From Prevotella sp. (lineage in GTDB: Bacteria > Bacteroidota > Bacteroidia > Bacteroidales > Dysgonomonadaceae), in contig JAITVH010000048.1 in the NCBI GenBank assembly GCA_031285905.1, forward strand, positions 1-64,000: a DNA stretch of 64,000 nucleotides. The letters are read 5' to 3'. Positions within the stretch are counted from its first letter, which is position 1; every line of letters begins with the position of its first letter. Shown piece after piece: positions 44,748 to 54,404 of the stretch. The notes below the pieces were generated by a model that made no database searches, was not told where the DNA came from, and worked only from the letters and a program-made list of their open reading frames with translations. The translations under genes and the position numbers were made by a program.

Positions 44748-46511
44748 ATGTATAAAAAACTATATTATACAATCTTTTTAGTTACTGTTTTCAGTTTCGT
44801 ATATAACAACAGTTTGAATGCGCAAACAGAAAATCAGGCAGACCCCGTACCGGAAAAACTATCAATAGAAGAGAAGCGTAAATTTGACTATTTCTTTTAT
44901 GAGGCAATTAATGCAAAGTCTATAGGGAAATACGATTCTGCCTATGATTTTCTCGATTATTGTATGGGGATAGACTCAACGAATGCAAATGTATTGTATG
45001 AATTGGGGAATTACTTTACAGTGCTTTCGGAGAAAGAGGAAGGTTTAAATTACTACCGCATGGCTGTAGCTTATGATAGCACCAACTACTATTATAATAT
45101 GGCATATGCTACTATGAGTCTCGAATTTAAGCAGTACGGCGATGCCATAAAGCAGTTTAAAAAATTGGTTGGTGAAAATTCAGATGATGCGGAATTGTAT
45201 GTGTATCTGTCTGAAGCATACCGCATGGATGGCAATCTTCCTCAGGCTATTGCCACTTTAGATAAGTTGGAACAAATTGTCGGGCTTAATGAGAAGATAA
45301 GTCTGCACAAATTTCAACTATATACCATACTAAAACAAGAGGATAAGGCTTTTGCTGAGATACAGAAGCATATAAATAAATACCCTAACGAGATTAAGTA
45401 TCAGATCTTGCTGGGAGACCTTTATCTACAGGCAGGAAAGAAAAATGAAGCGTATTTGGTTTATAGTAGAGCGAAAGCCATTGATCCTGATGATCCCTAC
45501 CTGATATCATCCATGGCTGAGTATTATGAGCAGATGAATAATAAGGCTGCCGCCGAGAGTGAATTACATGCGGCATTGGCAAGTTCCAAAATGGATGTAG
45601 ATACCAAAATTGGAATATTAGCGCAATATGTAGGATCATTGCAGCAAAACAAAAAAGAGACTGCAGTTGTGAACGCTTTATTTGATACGCTGATGGTTCA
45701 GCATCCTCAGGAGCCTAAGCTAAACATGATGTACGGCAATCTTTTGATGATTCAGGATAAAAAAGAGGAAGCCCGTTTCCAGTACCAGCTTTTTGCAGAG
45801 TCGAACCCGACTAATCCGTTCGGATGGGAACAAATGTTGTTCACTGCTTTTCCTGATAGTCTTGATCTCACAATAAAGATATGTAAAGATGCTTTAATCT
45901 ATAATGAAGACCAGCCCCAATTCTATTTTTATCTTGGTGTTTGCGAATATATGAAGGAGAATTATAAAGAAGCTCTGGGTATATTGAAAAAGGGGGTAGT
46001 TTATGTGGATGAGAGCAATAAAAAGCTGATTGCCGATTTTTACGGACAAATAGGAGATCTGTACTATCATCAGGAACAACAGGATAGTGCATTCATTATT
46101 TATGAGAAGGCATTGTCATACGATCCGAGTAATATAGGTGTGTTGAATAATTATAGCTATTTCCTTTCTCTGGCAAAAAAAGATTTGGCAAAAGCAGAAA
46201 AAATGAGTAGCCTGACAGTGAAAGCTGATCCTACAAATCCTACCTATTTGGATACTTATGGTTGGGTACTCTTTGTTCAGGGAGCATACAGCCTGGCCAA
46301 GATATATCTTGAGAATGCCATTAAATACAGTGCCGAGAGTGAAGAAGGTATTAGTGCGGAGGTATTCGAACATTACGGAGATGTGCTGTACAAAACCAAT
46401 GAACCCGAAAAAGCATTGGAATATTGGGGAAAAGCCAAAGAAAAAGGAGATAGCAAGTCCAAAACATTAGACAAGAAGATAGAAACAAAAACATATATAC
46501 CGGAAGAATAA
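44748..46511 (+). CDS. Tetratricopeptide-repeat protein, exported
   Basis: A 587-residue protein with a signal peptide (residues 1-25) and a long array of TPR-like helices, for example YDSAYDFLDYCMGIDSTNAN, AYLVYSRAKAIDPDDPYL and AFIIYEKALSYDPSNIGVL, making a superhelical scaffold. Such proteins sit before the DUF4292 lipoprotein in many Bacteroidales genomes and probably act in envelope assembly or lipoprotein handling. It begins 23 bases after dut and ends 2 bases before the DUF4292 gene. Its partners are not known. Confidence 0.85.
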   Translation: MYKKLYYTIFLVTVFSFVYNNSLNAQTENQADPVPEKLSIEEKRKFDYFFYEAINAKSIGKYDSAYDFLDYCMGIDSTNANVLYELGNYFTVLSEKEEGLNYYRMAVAYDSTNYYYNMAYATMSLEFKQYGDAIKQFKKLVGENSDDAELYVYLSEAYRMDGNLPQAIATLDKLEQIVGLNEKISLHKFQLYTILKQEDKAFAEIQKHINKYPNEIKYQILLGDLYLQAGKKNEAYLVYSRAKAIDPDDPYLISSMAEYYEQMNNKAAAESELHAALASSKMDVDTKIGILAQYVGSLQQNKKETAVVNALFDTLMVQHPQEPKLNMMYGNLLMIQDKKEEARFQYQLFAESNPTNPFGWEQMLFTAFPDSLDLTIKICKDALIYNEDQPQFYFYLGVCEYMKENYKEALGILKKGVVYVDESNKKLIADFYGQIGDLYYHQEQQDSAFIIYEKALSYDPSNIGVLNNYSYFLSLAKKDLAKAEKMSSLTVKADPTNPTYLDTYGWVLFVQGAYSLAKIYLENAIKYSAESEEGISAEVFEHYGDVLYKTNEPEKALEYWGKAKEKGDSKSKTLDKKIETKTYIPEE

Positions 46512-46513
46512 TT

Positions 46514-47353
46514 ATGCTGAAAATGAATAAAATATCTATAATCTTCACATTAGTTTTATCCATCCTTTTTATTACAGGTTGCGGATCGAAGAAAACAGTT
46601 TCAACAGGAGGTGATTTGGAAAAAAAGGCACATACAAAGGTAATTAGTGATGCCCTTACCTCTGAGTTGCAATATGAAACCATCAGTACAAAAGGCAGCA
46701 TAGAATTTAAAATAGGCAGCTCTTCTAAAAAGTCATCGGCCACATTCAAAATAGAGAAAGATAAGGTAATGCAGGTATCTGTTCGCCCGATGCTGGGAAT
46801 GGAAGCTTTTCGCATTACATTTACCCCCGACAGTGTAATTATACTGGACAGACTAAAAAAACAATATCTTGTAGAGAATATAAAGGATTCGAAACTGATG
46901 AAGGATTTCGACTTCAATTATTATAACCTGCAAGCTCTGCTTACCAACCAGCTTTTCGTGCCGGGAAAACAAAATGTGACCGAACCCGATTATGATAAAT
47001 TCAATATAAGTTCTTCTAAAGATGTTTATCTATTGCAGACAAAGGATAAAGGAGACCTTTCGTACAATTTTGCCGTGGATGCTTCCAATAGGATTATCTC
47101 CACATTGATATATAATGAAGGCAAGAGCGTGACATTGCAATGGACTTATAATGAATTCATCCAGGATGAAGGTAGACTATATCCTACTAATATGAATGCA
47201 AAAATAGATATTGCAAAGAAGCGTCTCGATGTAGGTATTGAGTATAAAAAATTAGATATAAATAAAAAACTGGATGTAGATATTACAATTCCGAAAGGTT
47301 ATACTGAGGTTAGCTTTACGGAATTGATGGCTACATACATCAAAGCTAAATGA
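46514..47353 (+). CDS. DUF4292 family lipoprotein
   Basis: A 279-residue predicted lipoprotein with lipobox FITGC. The body is rich in beta strands (FKIGSSSKKSSATFKIEKDKV and ISTLIYNEGKSVTLQW) and resembles LolB/LolA-like lipoprotein carriers in outline, which fits DUF4292. An alternative start nine bases downstream (MNKISII) is possible. It lies within the TPR-DUF4292-EnvC set and overlaps the next gene by 4 bases. A role in outer-membrane lipoprotein or lipid handling is suggested by context, not shown. Confidence 0.78.
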   Translation: MLKMNKISIIFTLVLSILFITGCGSKKTVSTGGDLEKKAHTKVISDALTSELQYETISTKGSIEFKIGSSSKKSSATFKIEKDKVMQVSVRPMLGMEAFRITFTPDSVIILDRLKKQYLVENIKDSKLMKDFDFNYYNLQALLTNQLFVPGKQNVTEPDYDKFNISSSKDVYLLQTKDKGDLSYNFAVDASNRIISTLIYNEGKSVTLQWTYNEFIQDEGRLYPTNMNAKIDIAKKRLDVGIEYKKLDINKKLDVDITIPKGYTEVSFTELMATYIKAK

Positions 47354-48600
47354 GATTAGTTGCTTTATTAGTTGTTTTGTTTGTTTGCATATCTTCTTTT
47401 GCCCAAAACTCCAAAATACAGGAACTGGAACAACAGAGGGAAAGGGCTCTTCGTGATATATCGAATACCGACAAACTGCTCAAAGAAACGACTAAAAGCA
47501 CAACTTCTATTCTGGACAGAATAAAACTGATATCCAATCAATTGTTTTCGAGGCAAAAAATCTTGGAACTTCTGGAACAGGAGATCAATAGCATGGATGT
47601 CGAAGAAAAGAGAATAGAAAAAGAGGTTACTGTCTTAGAGGAAGAACTAAAAGAAAAACAAAAGAGTTACGGTAAAGCTGTCGAGGGGATGTTGAGTAAC
47701 CGGCAGGGGGACAATAAAATACTATTCGTCTTATCCGGCAAATCATTAACCGAATCTTACCGGAGATTACGCTACCTACAGGATTATTCAGATTGGCGTA
47801 GTAAGCAGGCAGGTGAAATAAAGTCGAAAAGTGAAGCCCTGAAAGAAAAGAAAGAAATATTGATAAAAACCCGACAGGGGAAGACAGTCTTGCTAAACCA
47901 GCGAAAGCAAGAACAGGCAAACCTGGAAGAAGAAGAGAAAAACTACCAGCAGGAAGTAAAAGAAGCCCAGAAGAAACAGAAAGACTTGCAACAGGTACTG
48001 GCGCAAAAAAGAAAACAAGCGCAAGAGCTTGATCGCCAGATTGAAAAACTGATAGCAGAAGAAGTCGCCCGACAGGAACGTAGAGCACGTGAAAAGGGGG
48101 AAATATCAAGTGCGAAAACCGAAAATAAAGCCACAACCACAACGTCCAGCTCATCTACCCGAAGGATAACTCAGCCAAATGTAGCTCTGTCAAACAGTTT
48201 TGCAGCCAATAGAGGCCGACTGCCATATCCTATAACAGGAGATCACACAATAACTACCCGGTTCGGGACGCACAAGCACGAGAAATGGGAAGTAAGTACA
48301 TCCAGCAGTGGTATTGATATTCGCTCTCAATCGGATGCAGAGGCAAAAGCTGTCTTTAAAGGAGAAGTTTCGTATGTTGCTGCCATTCCCGGATATAATA
48401 CATGTATAATTGTCCGTCATGGTAATTACTATACATTCTATGGCAATATCAAAGATATATATGTCAAGCAGGGAGAAACTGTAGAGACAGGACAAACGCT
48501 GGGTAAGGTATATACAGACCCCGATACAGGATATTCCCAAATACATTTTCAGCTTTGGCGCGAGACTAACAAGCTCAATCCCGAGCCTTGGCTGAGATAA
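47350..48600 (+). CDS. EnvC-like murein hydrolase activator (coiled coil plus degenerate LytM domain)
   Basis: A 416-residue exported protein with a signal peptide ending near SFAQN. Residues 20-260 form a long coiled coil rich in Glu, Lys and Gln. A C-terminal M23/LytM domain covers about 290-416. The usual zinc ligands are missing: H-x(3)-D reads SSGID, and the final H-x-H reads IHFQ. Non-catalytic LytM proteins such as EnvC activate amidases at the division site. Its start overlaps the DUF4292 stop by 4 bases (ATGA). Confidence 0.88.
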   Translation: MRLVALLVVLFVCISSFAQNSKIQELEQQRERALRDISNTDKLLKETTKSTTSILDRIKLISNQLFSRQKILELLEQEINSMDVEEKRIEKEVTVLEEELKEKQKSYGKAVEGMLSNRQGDNKILFVLSGKSLTESYRRLRYLQDYSDWRSKQAGEIKSKSEALKEKKEILIKTRQGKTVLLNQRKQEQANLEEEEKNYQQEVKEAQKKQKDLQQVLAQKRKQAQELDRQIEKLIAEEVARQERRAREKGEISSAKTENKATTTTSSSSTRRITQPNVALSNSFAANRGRLPYPITGDHTITTRFGTHKHEKWEVSTSSSGIDIRSQSDAEAKAVFKGEVSYVAAIPGYNTCIIVRHGNYYTFYGNIKDIYVKQGETVETGQTLGKVYTDPDTGYSQIHFQLWRETNKLNPEPWLR

Positions 48601-48612
48601 TCCTACAACATT

Positions 48613-49506
48613 ATGGTAAGAGAACGGCTGATAGAATTACCAAAAATAACGGATAGAAGAGGAAATCTTTCTTTTCTTGAGGCGAATAAGCATATCCCGT
48701 TCAGTATAGCACGCACTTATTGGATTTATGATGTTCCGGGGGGGCAGAGGAGGGGAAGCCATGCATTCAGGAATCAACAGGAAATAATAATAGCCTTATC
48801 GGGAAGTTTCGATGTCGTATTGGATGACGGAAAAGAAAAACGGATATACAATCTGAATCGTTCATACAGAGGACTCTATATTCCTAATATGATGTGGCGA
48901 AGTCTCGAGAATTTCTCCACAAATGCGGTCTGCCTTGTTATCGCATCACACCCCTATAACGAAGATGATTATATAAGGAATTACAGGCAGTTTCAAAGAT
49001 TATTAAAAGAAGATATTCCGATGGTGTCAGCGGGTATATCGTCAAATGTATCTATTAAAAGAGACCAATCTCAATATTATACAGTTTACGATTGTTCATT
49101 ACTAGATTTTCCTGTAATAAAGAATAGGGCAGGGAACCTTACTCCTGTTCATAGTGGCGATAATATCCCATTTGATATTGAGAGAATATTTTATGTATAC
49201 GATATACCTTCGGGAGTGAAAAGGGGCAGGCATGCTCATAAACATTGCCATGAAGTACTGATTGCTGCCAGCGGCAGCTTTGAGGTGGAACTGGATGACG
49301 GCATAAATAAGAAAACCATCTTTCTTAACCGTCCTATGTACGGACTGCATATTCCTCCGGGGGTATGGGCTACAGAAAAAGAATATTCCTCGGGAGCTAT
49401 CTGTCTGGTGTTGGCATCGGAAGGGTATGATACAGAAGATTATATTAAAACGTATTCAGACTTTAAAAAATACCGTCAAAGTGGAAATCAGACTATATTC
49501 TCCTGA
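48613..49506 (+). CDS. Tandem WxcM/FdtA-like cupin protein
   Basis: A 297-residue protein made of two copies of a sugar-isomerase-type cupin (about 1-135 and 150-297), as in FdtA/QdtA, which convert dTDP-4-keto-6-deoxyglucose to its 3-keto isomer. The second copy has the full motif RGRHAHKH with His207 and His209. The first reads RGSHAFR, so the second histidine is lost and only one site may be active. Both have SGSF(D/E)V and LDDG. It overlaps the next gene by 26 bases. No dTDP-sugar genes are nearby, so its product cannot be placed in a pathway. Confidence 0.85.
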   Translation: MVRERLIELPKITDRRGNLSFLEANKHIPFSIARTYWIYDVPGGQRRGSHAFRNQQEIIIALSGSFDVVLDDGKEKRIYNLNRSYRGLYIPNMMWRSLENFSTNAVCLVIASHPYNEDDYIRNYRQFQRLLKEDIPMVSAGISSNVSIKRDQSQYYTVYDCSLLDFPVIKNRAGNLTPVHSGDNIPFDIERIFYVYDIPSGVKRGRHAHKHCHEVLIAASGSFEVELDDGINKKTIFLNRPMYGLHIPPGVWATEKEYSSGAICLVLASEGYDTEDYIKTYSDFKKYRQSGNQTIFS

Positions 49507-50416
49507 CCGGAAGAGTGAATGGGATAGTTTTGTAAAGGACTCGAAGAATGGAACTTTCCTCCTTCAAAGAGACTTTATCGAATATCATGGCAATAAGTTT
49601 AATGATTATTCATTGATGTTTTTTTCAGATGAAGAACTGATAGCTGTGATGCCGGGACATATTTCTGATAAAATATATTATTCGCATCAAGGTCTAACTT
49701 ATGGAGGGTTGATTATGAATAGTCGGACAACAGCCGTTGATGTAATGAATATTTTTGAGAAACTGACTGTTACTTTTCGCCATCAGGGAATTAAGAAAAT
49801 AATATATAAAGCCGTTCCACACATCTATCATCGTTTACCTGCCGAAGAAGATCTGTATGCATTATTTCGTCACAAGGCAATATTGTCGGAACGAAATATA
49901 TCTTCTGCGATTCTTTTAACAGAGAAACTTGCATATTCAGATTCTCGAAAGAACGGATTAAAGAAAGCAGCAAAGAATAACCTAAGGGTTGAGAAATCTA
50001 TGAATTTTGCTTCTTTCTGGCAGATACTTAGTAATAACCTAAAAGAAAGATACAATAAATATCCTGTGCATTCATTGGATGAAATTGTTTATCTCAAAGA
50101 TAAGTTTTCGAATGAAATTCAGCTTTATTCTGTATTGGATGTTAATAATGAGATAGTTGGTGGGTGTGTAGTCTTTGAAACGGAAAATGTAACTCACGTG
50201 CAATATACAGCAGCTACGCTTGAAGGAAAGTCGATGGGGTCGGTCGATCTTTTAATAGATTATATTATAAATGAAGCGTATTCAGGTAAGAGATACTTCG
50301 ATTATGGTACTTCTACTGAGAATGATGGGCAGTATCTCAACGAGAGCCTGATTTATCAGAAAGAGGGTTTTGGCGCACGGGCAATAATATATGATACATA
50401 TACAATCGAATTGTAA
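49481..50416 (+). CDS. FemAB/GNAT-like acyltransferase
   Basis: A 311-residue protein of the FemAB/peptidoglycan-bridge type (two-domain GNAT fold). I prefer the GTG at 49481 (VEIRLYSPDR), which overlaps the cupin gene by 26 bases; an ATG at 49427 would overlap by 80. Features are WDSFVKDSKNGTFLLQRDFIEYHG, AVMPGHIS, YHRLPAEED and the closing ENDGQYLNESLIYQKEGFGAR, typical of this family. Pairing with a WxcM-type cupin recalls nucleotide-sugar N-acyl modification in O-antigen loci. Substrate unknown. Confidence 0.8.
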   Translation: MEIRLYSPDRKSEWDSFVKDSKNGTFLLQRDFIEYHGNKFNDYSLMFFSDEELIAVMPGHISDKIYYSHQGLTYGGLIMNSRTTAVDVMNIFEKLTVTFRHQGIKKIIYKAVPHIYHRLPAEEDLYALFRHKAILSERNISSAILLTEKLAYSDSRKNGLKKAAKNNLRVEKSMNFASFWQILSNNLKERYNKYPVHSLDEIVYLKDKFSNEIQLYSVLDVNNEIVGGCVVFETENVTHVQYTAATLEGKSMGSVDLLIDYIINEAYSGKRYFDYGTSTENDGQYLNESLIYQKEGFGARAIIYDTYTIEL

Positions 50417-50494
50417 TATTTTTTTTGAATAATTATCTATATACGAGAAACTTGCACGAAACGAAGAGTTTAGCGCAGAAAATAGATAAAAAGT

Positions 50495-50521
50495 GTTACT
50501 TTTGTAACCTTTTAGTTAAAA
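50495..50521 (+). repeat. 27-nt dispersed intergenic repeat, copy G
   Basis: Full-length copy of the GTTAC(N5)GTAACC plus TTTTAGTTAAAA motif, 49 bases before rlmB and in the same orientation as that gene. The spacing is close to that of copies C and E. Confidence 0.7.
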
Positions 50522-50570
50522 AAACAGGAGTGCTAAATAATAGCATGATATAAACATCTAAGAATAAGAG

Positions 50571-51314
50571 ATGAAAGAAAAAGAGATGATATTCGGCATA
50601 CGGGCTGTTATAGAAGCTATAGAAGCCGAAAAGGAGATAGATAAAGTAATTATCAGGAGGGAGTTGCAAGGCGATCTGTCTAAGGAGTTATTCGCCTTGT
50701 TGAAGACTCGGGAGATACCTGTTCAACGGGTACCCGCAGAAAGGCTGGATCGTTTTACACGTAAAAATCATCAGGGGGTTATTGCTTTCCTTTCTGCAAT
50801 CACATACGAAAGAATTGAGGATATTGTACCTTTTCTCTACGAAAATGGAAAAGACCCTTTTATTGTATTGCTCGATGGATTGACAGATGTACGCAATTTC
50901 GGAGCTATAGCCCGTACATGCGAGGTTGCAGGAGTAGATGCTATTGTTATTCCTGCCCGTGGGAGTGTAACAGTCAATGCCGATGCTGTAAAAACATCCG
51001 CCGGGGCATTGCTGAAGATTCCTGTATGTAAGGTGCAAAGCCTGACGGACGCTATTCAGTTTCTGAAAAATAGCGGAATCAAAGTGATTGCTGCCAGTGA
51101 AAGAGCTGCTGATATGTATACCAAAGTTGACTATAAGTCACCGGTGGCTATTGTCATGGGTGCTGAGGATGTAGGAGTGTCCAATGAGAATTTACGAATT
51201 GCAAATCATCTTGTCAGGATTCCCCAATATGGAACCATTGGTTCATTGAATGTGTCTGTTGCTACAGGCGTACTGGCTTATGAGGTGATACGTCAGCGAA
51301 ATATAGATCAATAG
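50571..51314 (+). CDS. 23S rRNA (guanosine-2251) 2'-O-methyltransferase RlmB
   Basis: SpoU-family enzyme that methylates the ribose of G2251 in 23S rRNA. The 247-residue protein has an N-terminal RNA-binding substrate domain (about 1-80) and the SPOUT motifs LDGLTDVRNFGAIARTCE, VMGAEDVGVSNEN and IPQYGTIGSLNVSVATGVL with the trefoil knot. A Met at codon 6 (50586) is another possible start. It is followed by ridA after 27 bases. Confidence 0.93.
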   Translation: MKEKEMIFGIRAVIEAIEAEKEIDKVIIRRELQGDLSKELFALLKTREIPVQRVPAERLDRFTRKNHQGVIAFLSAITYERIEDIVPFLYENGKDPFIVLLDGLTDVRNFGAIARTCEVAGVDAIVIPARGSVTVNADAVKTSAGALLKIPVCKVQSLTDAIQFLKNSGIKVIAASERAADMYTKVDYKSPVAIVMGAEDVGVSNENLRIANHLVRIPQYGTIGSLNVSVATGVLAYEVIRQRNIDQ

Positions 51315-51341
51315 GGAGATAACTTAATAAATATAATATTA

Positions 51342-51719
51342 ATGAAAAAGATTATAGCTACCAATAATGCTCCGGCTGCAATAGGGCCATATAGCCAGGC
51401 TGTAGAAATTAATAATGTGATTTATGCATCAGGGCAAATACCAATTGATCCTGCTACAGGTGAATTTGTAAAAGGTGAGATCAAAGAGCAGACAGAGCAG
51501 GTTCTCAGAAACATTAAAGCTATATTGTCAGAGGCCGGGCTGACGATGGATAATATCGTGAAGACGACCGTATTGCTATCTGATATAAGCGATTTTACTG
51601 CTATGAATGAGGTATATGCCACGCAGTTTTCAGGGACATTTCCTGCCCGTTCTGCTTTTGCAGTGAAAGACCTTCCCAAAGGGGCGTTAGTGGAGATTGA
51701 GGTTATTGCTGTACGCTGA
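51342..51719 (+). CDS. RidA-family reactive intermediate deaminase
   Basis: Hydrolyses reactive 2-aminoacrylate and other enamines released by PLP enzymes. The 125-residue trimer-forming protein has APAAIGPYSQAVEINNVIYASGQIPIDP and the C-terminal FPARSAFAVKDLPKGALVEIEVIAV with the conserved catalytic Arg. The MalY-type C-S lyase elsewhere in the window is a source of such intermediates but is not linked. It lies 27 bases after rlmB. Confidence 0.93.
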   Translation: MKKIIATNNAPAAIGPYSQAVEINNVIYASGQIPIDPATGEFVKGEIKEQTEQVLRNIKAILSEAGLTMDNIVKTTVLLSDISDFTAMNEVYATQFSGTFPARSAFAVKDLPKGALVEIEVIAVR

Positions 51720-51794
51720 TTATATCAAAAAAGATATTCAAAATAAAATATAGTTTGAATAAATGCGTTTCTCTTTTGTAGAAACACAGAAAAA

Positions 51795-52865
51795 ATGACG
51801 ATTGACGAAAAATATATGTACAGGTGCTTGCAATTAGCCTCAAACGGAAAAGGATTCGTAAGTCCTAATCCAATGGTGGGGGCTGTTGTAGTACATGATA
51901 ATAAGATAATCGGAGAAGGCTATCATCGTCAATATGGAGAATCTCACGCAGAAGTAAATGCTATCAATAGCGTAAAGAACAAGTCGCAGCTTAAAGATTC
52001 TACTATTTATGTTTCTCTGGAACCTTGTTCTCATTATGGAAAAACTCCGCCATGCGCACAACTGATTATTGACAGTAAGATTTCTCGTGTAGTAGTGGGA
52101 TGCCTGGATCCATATCCTGCTGTATCGGGCCGAGGAATCAAGATGCTGCAAGATTCGGAAATTGATGTTCGTGTCGGAGTATTGGAAAAAGAAGCCCGAG
52201 AGTTGAATAAGGAGTTTTTTACTGCTCAAACAAAATGCCGTCCCTATATTTATTTAAAGTGGGCGCAAACCAGCGACGGCTTTATTGACAGGATACGTAA
52301 TGAAAAAGAAGACCCGAAGGCAACTCCCATATCCAATGACTTCTCAAGGATGTTGGTACATAAAAAAAGGGCAGAGGTTTCGGCAATAATGATAGGGACA
52401 AATACTGCCATAAAAGACAATCCCTCTCTTACTACTCGTTATTGGTACGGGAATGATCCTATACGGATTATTCTTGACAGAGAAGGGCGCATCCCTGCTG
52501 ATTATACTGTCTTTGACAAAAAGGTGAGGACGATGGTATTTACAGAAAAGGCACCTTTTGGCGAAGATGTAATTGGGAATCTAACATTCATAAATATAGC
52601 TTTCGATGACCAATTACTACATAATATATTCTCCATTTTGAGGCAGTATCATATTGATTCTGTATTAGTGGAAGGAGGAAGTAAACTCTTACAAAGCTTT
52701 ATTGATGAAGGATTATGGGATGAGACTTTTGTGGAAATATCTTCTTTGACTTTGGAACAGGGAGTGAAGGCTCCCCTCATCGATGGACACGTTCTGGATG
52801 AGAAGAATTGGGGCTCTTCGATGCATGTGCATATGGGCTTTTGGGATAACTATAAAATTATATAA
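51795..52865 (+). CDS. Bifunctional riboflavin biosynthesis protein RibD
   Basis: Deaminates and then reduces the pyrimidine intermediate of riboflavin synthesis. The 356-residue protein has a zinc deaminase domain: H51-A-E53, Cys78 in EPCSHYGKTPPC and Cys87. A reductase domain (about 145-356) with MIGTNTAIKDNPSLTTRYW and VLVEGGSKLLQSF follows. No other rib gene or FMN riboswitch is adjacent. A small GTTTCT/AGAAAC hairpin lies just before the start, without further support for regulation. Confidence 0.94.
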   Translation: MTIDEKYMYRCLQLASNGKGFVSPNPMVGAVVVHDNKIIGEGYHRQYGESHAEVNAINSVKNKSQLKDSTIYVSLEPCSHYGKTPPCAQLIIDSKISRVVVGCLDPYPAVSGRGIKMLQDSEIDVRVGVLEKEARELNKEFFTAQTKCRPYIYLKWAQTSDGFIDRIRNEKEDPKATPISNDFSRMLVHKKRAEVSAIMIGTNTAIKDNPSLTTRYWYGNDPIRIILDREGRIPADYTVFDKKVRTMVFTEKAPFGEDVIGNLTFINIAFDDQLLHNIFSILRQYHIDSVLVEGGSKLLQSFIDEGLWDETFVEISSLTLEQGVKAPLIDGHVLDEKNWGSSMHVHMGFWDNYKII

Positions 52866-52877
52866 ATATTAGATTTA

Positions 52878-52910
52878 TTGACGTGTAAGACGAAATTCTT
52901 TCTATTTTTG
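52878..52910 (+). promoter_or_regulatory. Bacteroidetes-type promoter for the DUF6242 gene
   Basis: TTG at 52878-52880 and TATTTTTG at 52903-52910, with a 22-base spacer, fit the -33/-7 consensus. Transcription would start near 52917, about 25 bases before the ATG at 52942. Confidence 0.55.
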
Positions 52911-52941
52911 CACATCAATATTGAATAATTTGTCTAAACAA

Positions 52942-54327
52942 ATGAAAATAAAACAGTTTTTTAAACTTTCTTTCACTCTTTTTGCCATATCTGTTTTAGT
53001 TTTGGCATGCGGGAGCGATTCTGAATATACAGAAGAGGCTGTATCGGCTGACGCCCAGATTTATGCGTTTAAACTGACTGCAAGGCCTTATAGTTCAATA
53101 GACTCGGTAAATTATCCGATAATGGCTAAAACCAGGTTCGCTATTGATCAATTCAGGTATTTAATATACAATCCTGATTCTTTGCCATACCAGACTGAAT
53201 TAAAGAAATTTCTGGCAACAATGGGACTCCCTTCGGTAGGAGTTGGCAAAGTAGAATTGGTTTATCCACGCGATTCAGTGGTGGAAATGACAGATTTAAC
53301 TGATTCTATCGATTTTTCAACCCCTCTTTATCCCAGAATAAGACTTACAGCGCCTAACGGGATGTCTGTAAATACATACACTGTTGATATAAGAGTTCAT
53401 AAAATAAATCCGGAAAAATTGAACTGGGAAAATGTTACTGGTACTTATCCACAACCGGTATCTGTAGGGCAACAAAAGACTATAATTAAAGGGAGTGATA
53501 CTTTTTATACGTTCTCTATAGATGATGTGGGAGGAACTGATAAATTATATCTTCATATAGCAGAAGGGGGAGAAAATTATACATCGCAACCTATTGAGGG
53601 AATCGATGCCTCAGATATAATTCTTGAGAGTATCACTCTGATGAATGGAGCGTTCTATGCTGTCGATAAAAACAGGAAAGGTTACAGTTCAGAAGATGGT
53701 ATCGATTGGACTGAGGAAAGTGATGATATCTTTAATATCGTAGGGGTTATGCCTATCGGAGAAGGTGAAGATATTTTGCTGGTGATAAAAGAAAATGGCG
53801 GACAATATTCTTTTGCCAGGACATCCGATATGAAAACTTTTGTGGATGAAGGTTCCGTCGATCAGGATTTCTCTGTTACAGGATTTTCCGCAGTTACTAA
53901 TTCTGATAAAAATAATGCGAACAGGAATGTATTAGCTGTGACTGGCGGAAAGAAAGCAAATGGAGTATGGACAAACCTTACATGGCTTGCTCAGGCATCG
54001 AAGAGCAGTAATGGAAATATTACCTTGCGTTTCTCCATAAATCAGATAAATAATGTATTTGCAGAAGGAGAAGGGCTGGCTAGTTTTATGTATGATGACC
54101 ATCTATATGCTTTGATCTCGAATAAACTTTACAAATCGGCTAGTTTCGGTTATAAGTGGATTTCGGTCTCTGATTTGGAAAAATTGCCTTCATCTGCGCC
54201 TTTAGCGACAGGACAGTCGGTGATTGTTGATGATAAAAATTATGTCTGGATATTCGGCGGAATAACAGAAAATCCTGTTCATGAAGTATGGAGAGGACGT
54301 TTAAATAGGCTTATTCCTAAAAAATAA
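52942..54327 (+). CDS. DUF6242-type lipoprotein with beta-propeller-like body
   Basis: A 461-residue protein. The start at 52942 gives a clean lipoprotein signal with lipobox VLAC (Cys23); the earlier in-frame TTG at 52921 is unlikely. An N-terminal strand-rich domain (about 30-160) is followed by Kelch/BNR-like repeats (FYAVDKNRKGYSSEDGIDWTEE, LYKSASFGYKWISVSD, VWIFGGITENPVHEVW), as in sialidase-like propellers. The family is common in Bacteroidales and has no known role. It has a good promoter of its own. Confidence 0.78.
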   Translation: MKIKQFFKLSFTLFAISVLVLACGSDSEYTEEAVSADAQIYAFKLTARPYSSIDSVNYPIMAKTRFAIDQFRYLIYNPDSLPYQTELKKFLATMGLPSVGVGKVELVYPRDSVVEMTDLTDSIDFSTPLYPRIRLTAPNGMSVNTYTVDIRVHKINPEKLNWENVTGTYPQPVSVGQQKTIIKGSDTFYTFSIDDVGGTDKLYLHIAEGGENYTSQPIEGIDASDIILESITLMNGAFYAVDKNRKGYSSEDGIDWTEESDDIFNIVGVMPIGEGEDILLVIKENGGQYSFARTSDMKTFVDEGSVDQDFSVTGFSAVTNSDKNNANRNVLAVTGGKKANGVWTNLTWLAQASKSSNGNITLRFSINQINNVFAEGEGLASFMYDDHLYALISNKLYKSASFGYKWISVSDLEKLPSSAPLATGQSVIVDDKNYVWIFGGITENPVHEVWRGRLNRLIPKK

Positions 54328-54404
54328 AGGGTTAAGTTCCTGCTGAAGTATACTTTTTAATATTATTCTTGCGTTAAGATAGAAACTGTGTTATAAATCA
54401 ACAA

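Noticed and set aside
51760..51795. FMN riboswitch before ribD
   Set aside because: Only a short GTTTCT/AGAAAC hairpin is seen. None of the conserved FMN aptamer segments is present.
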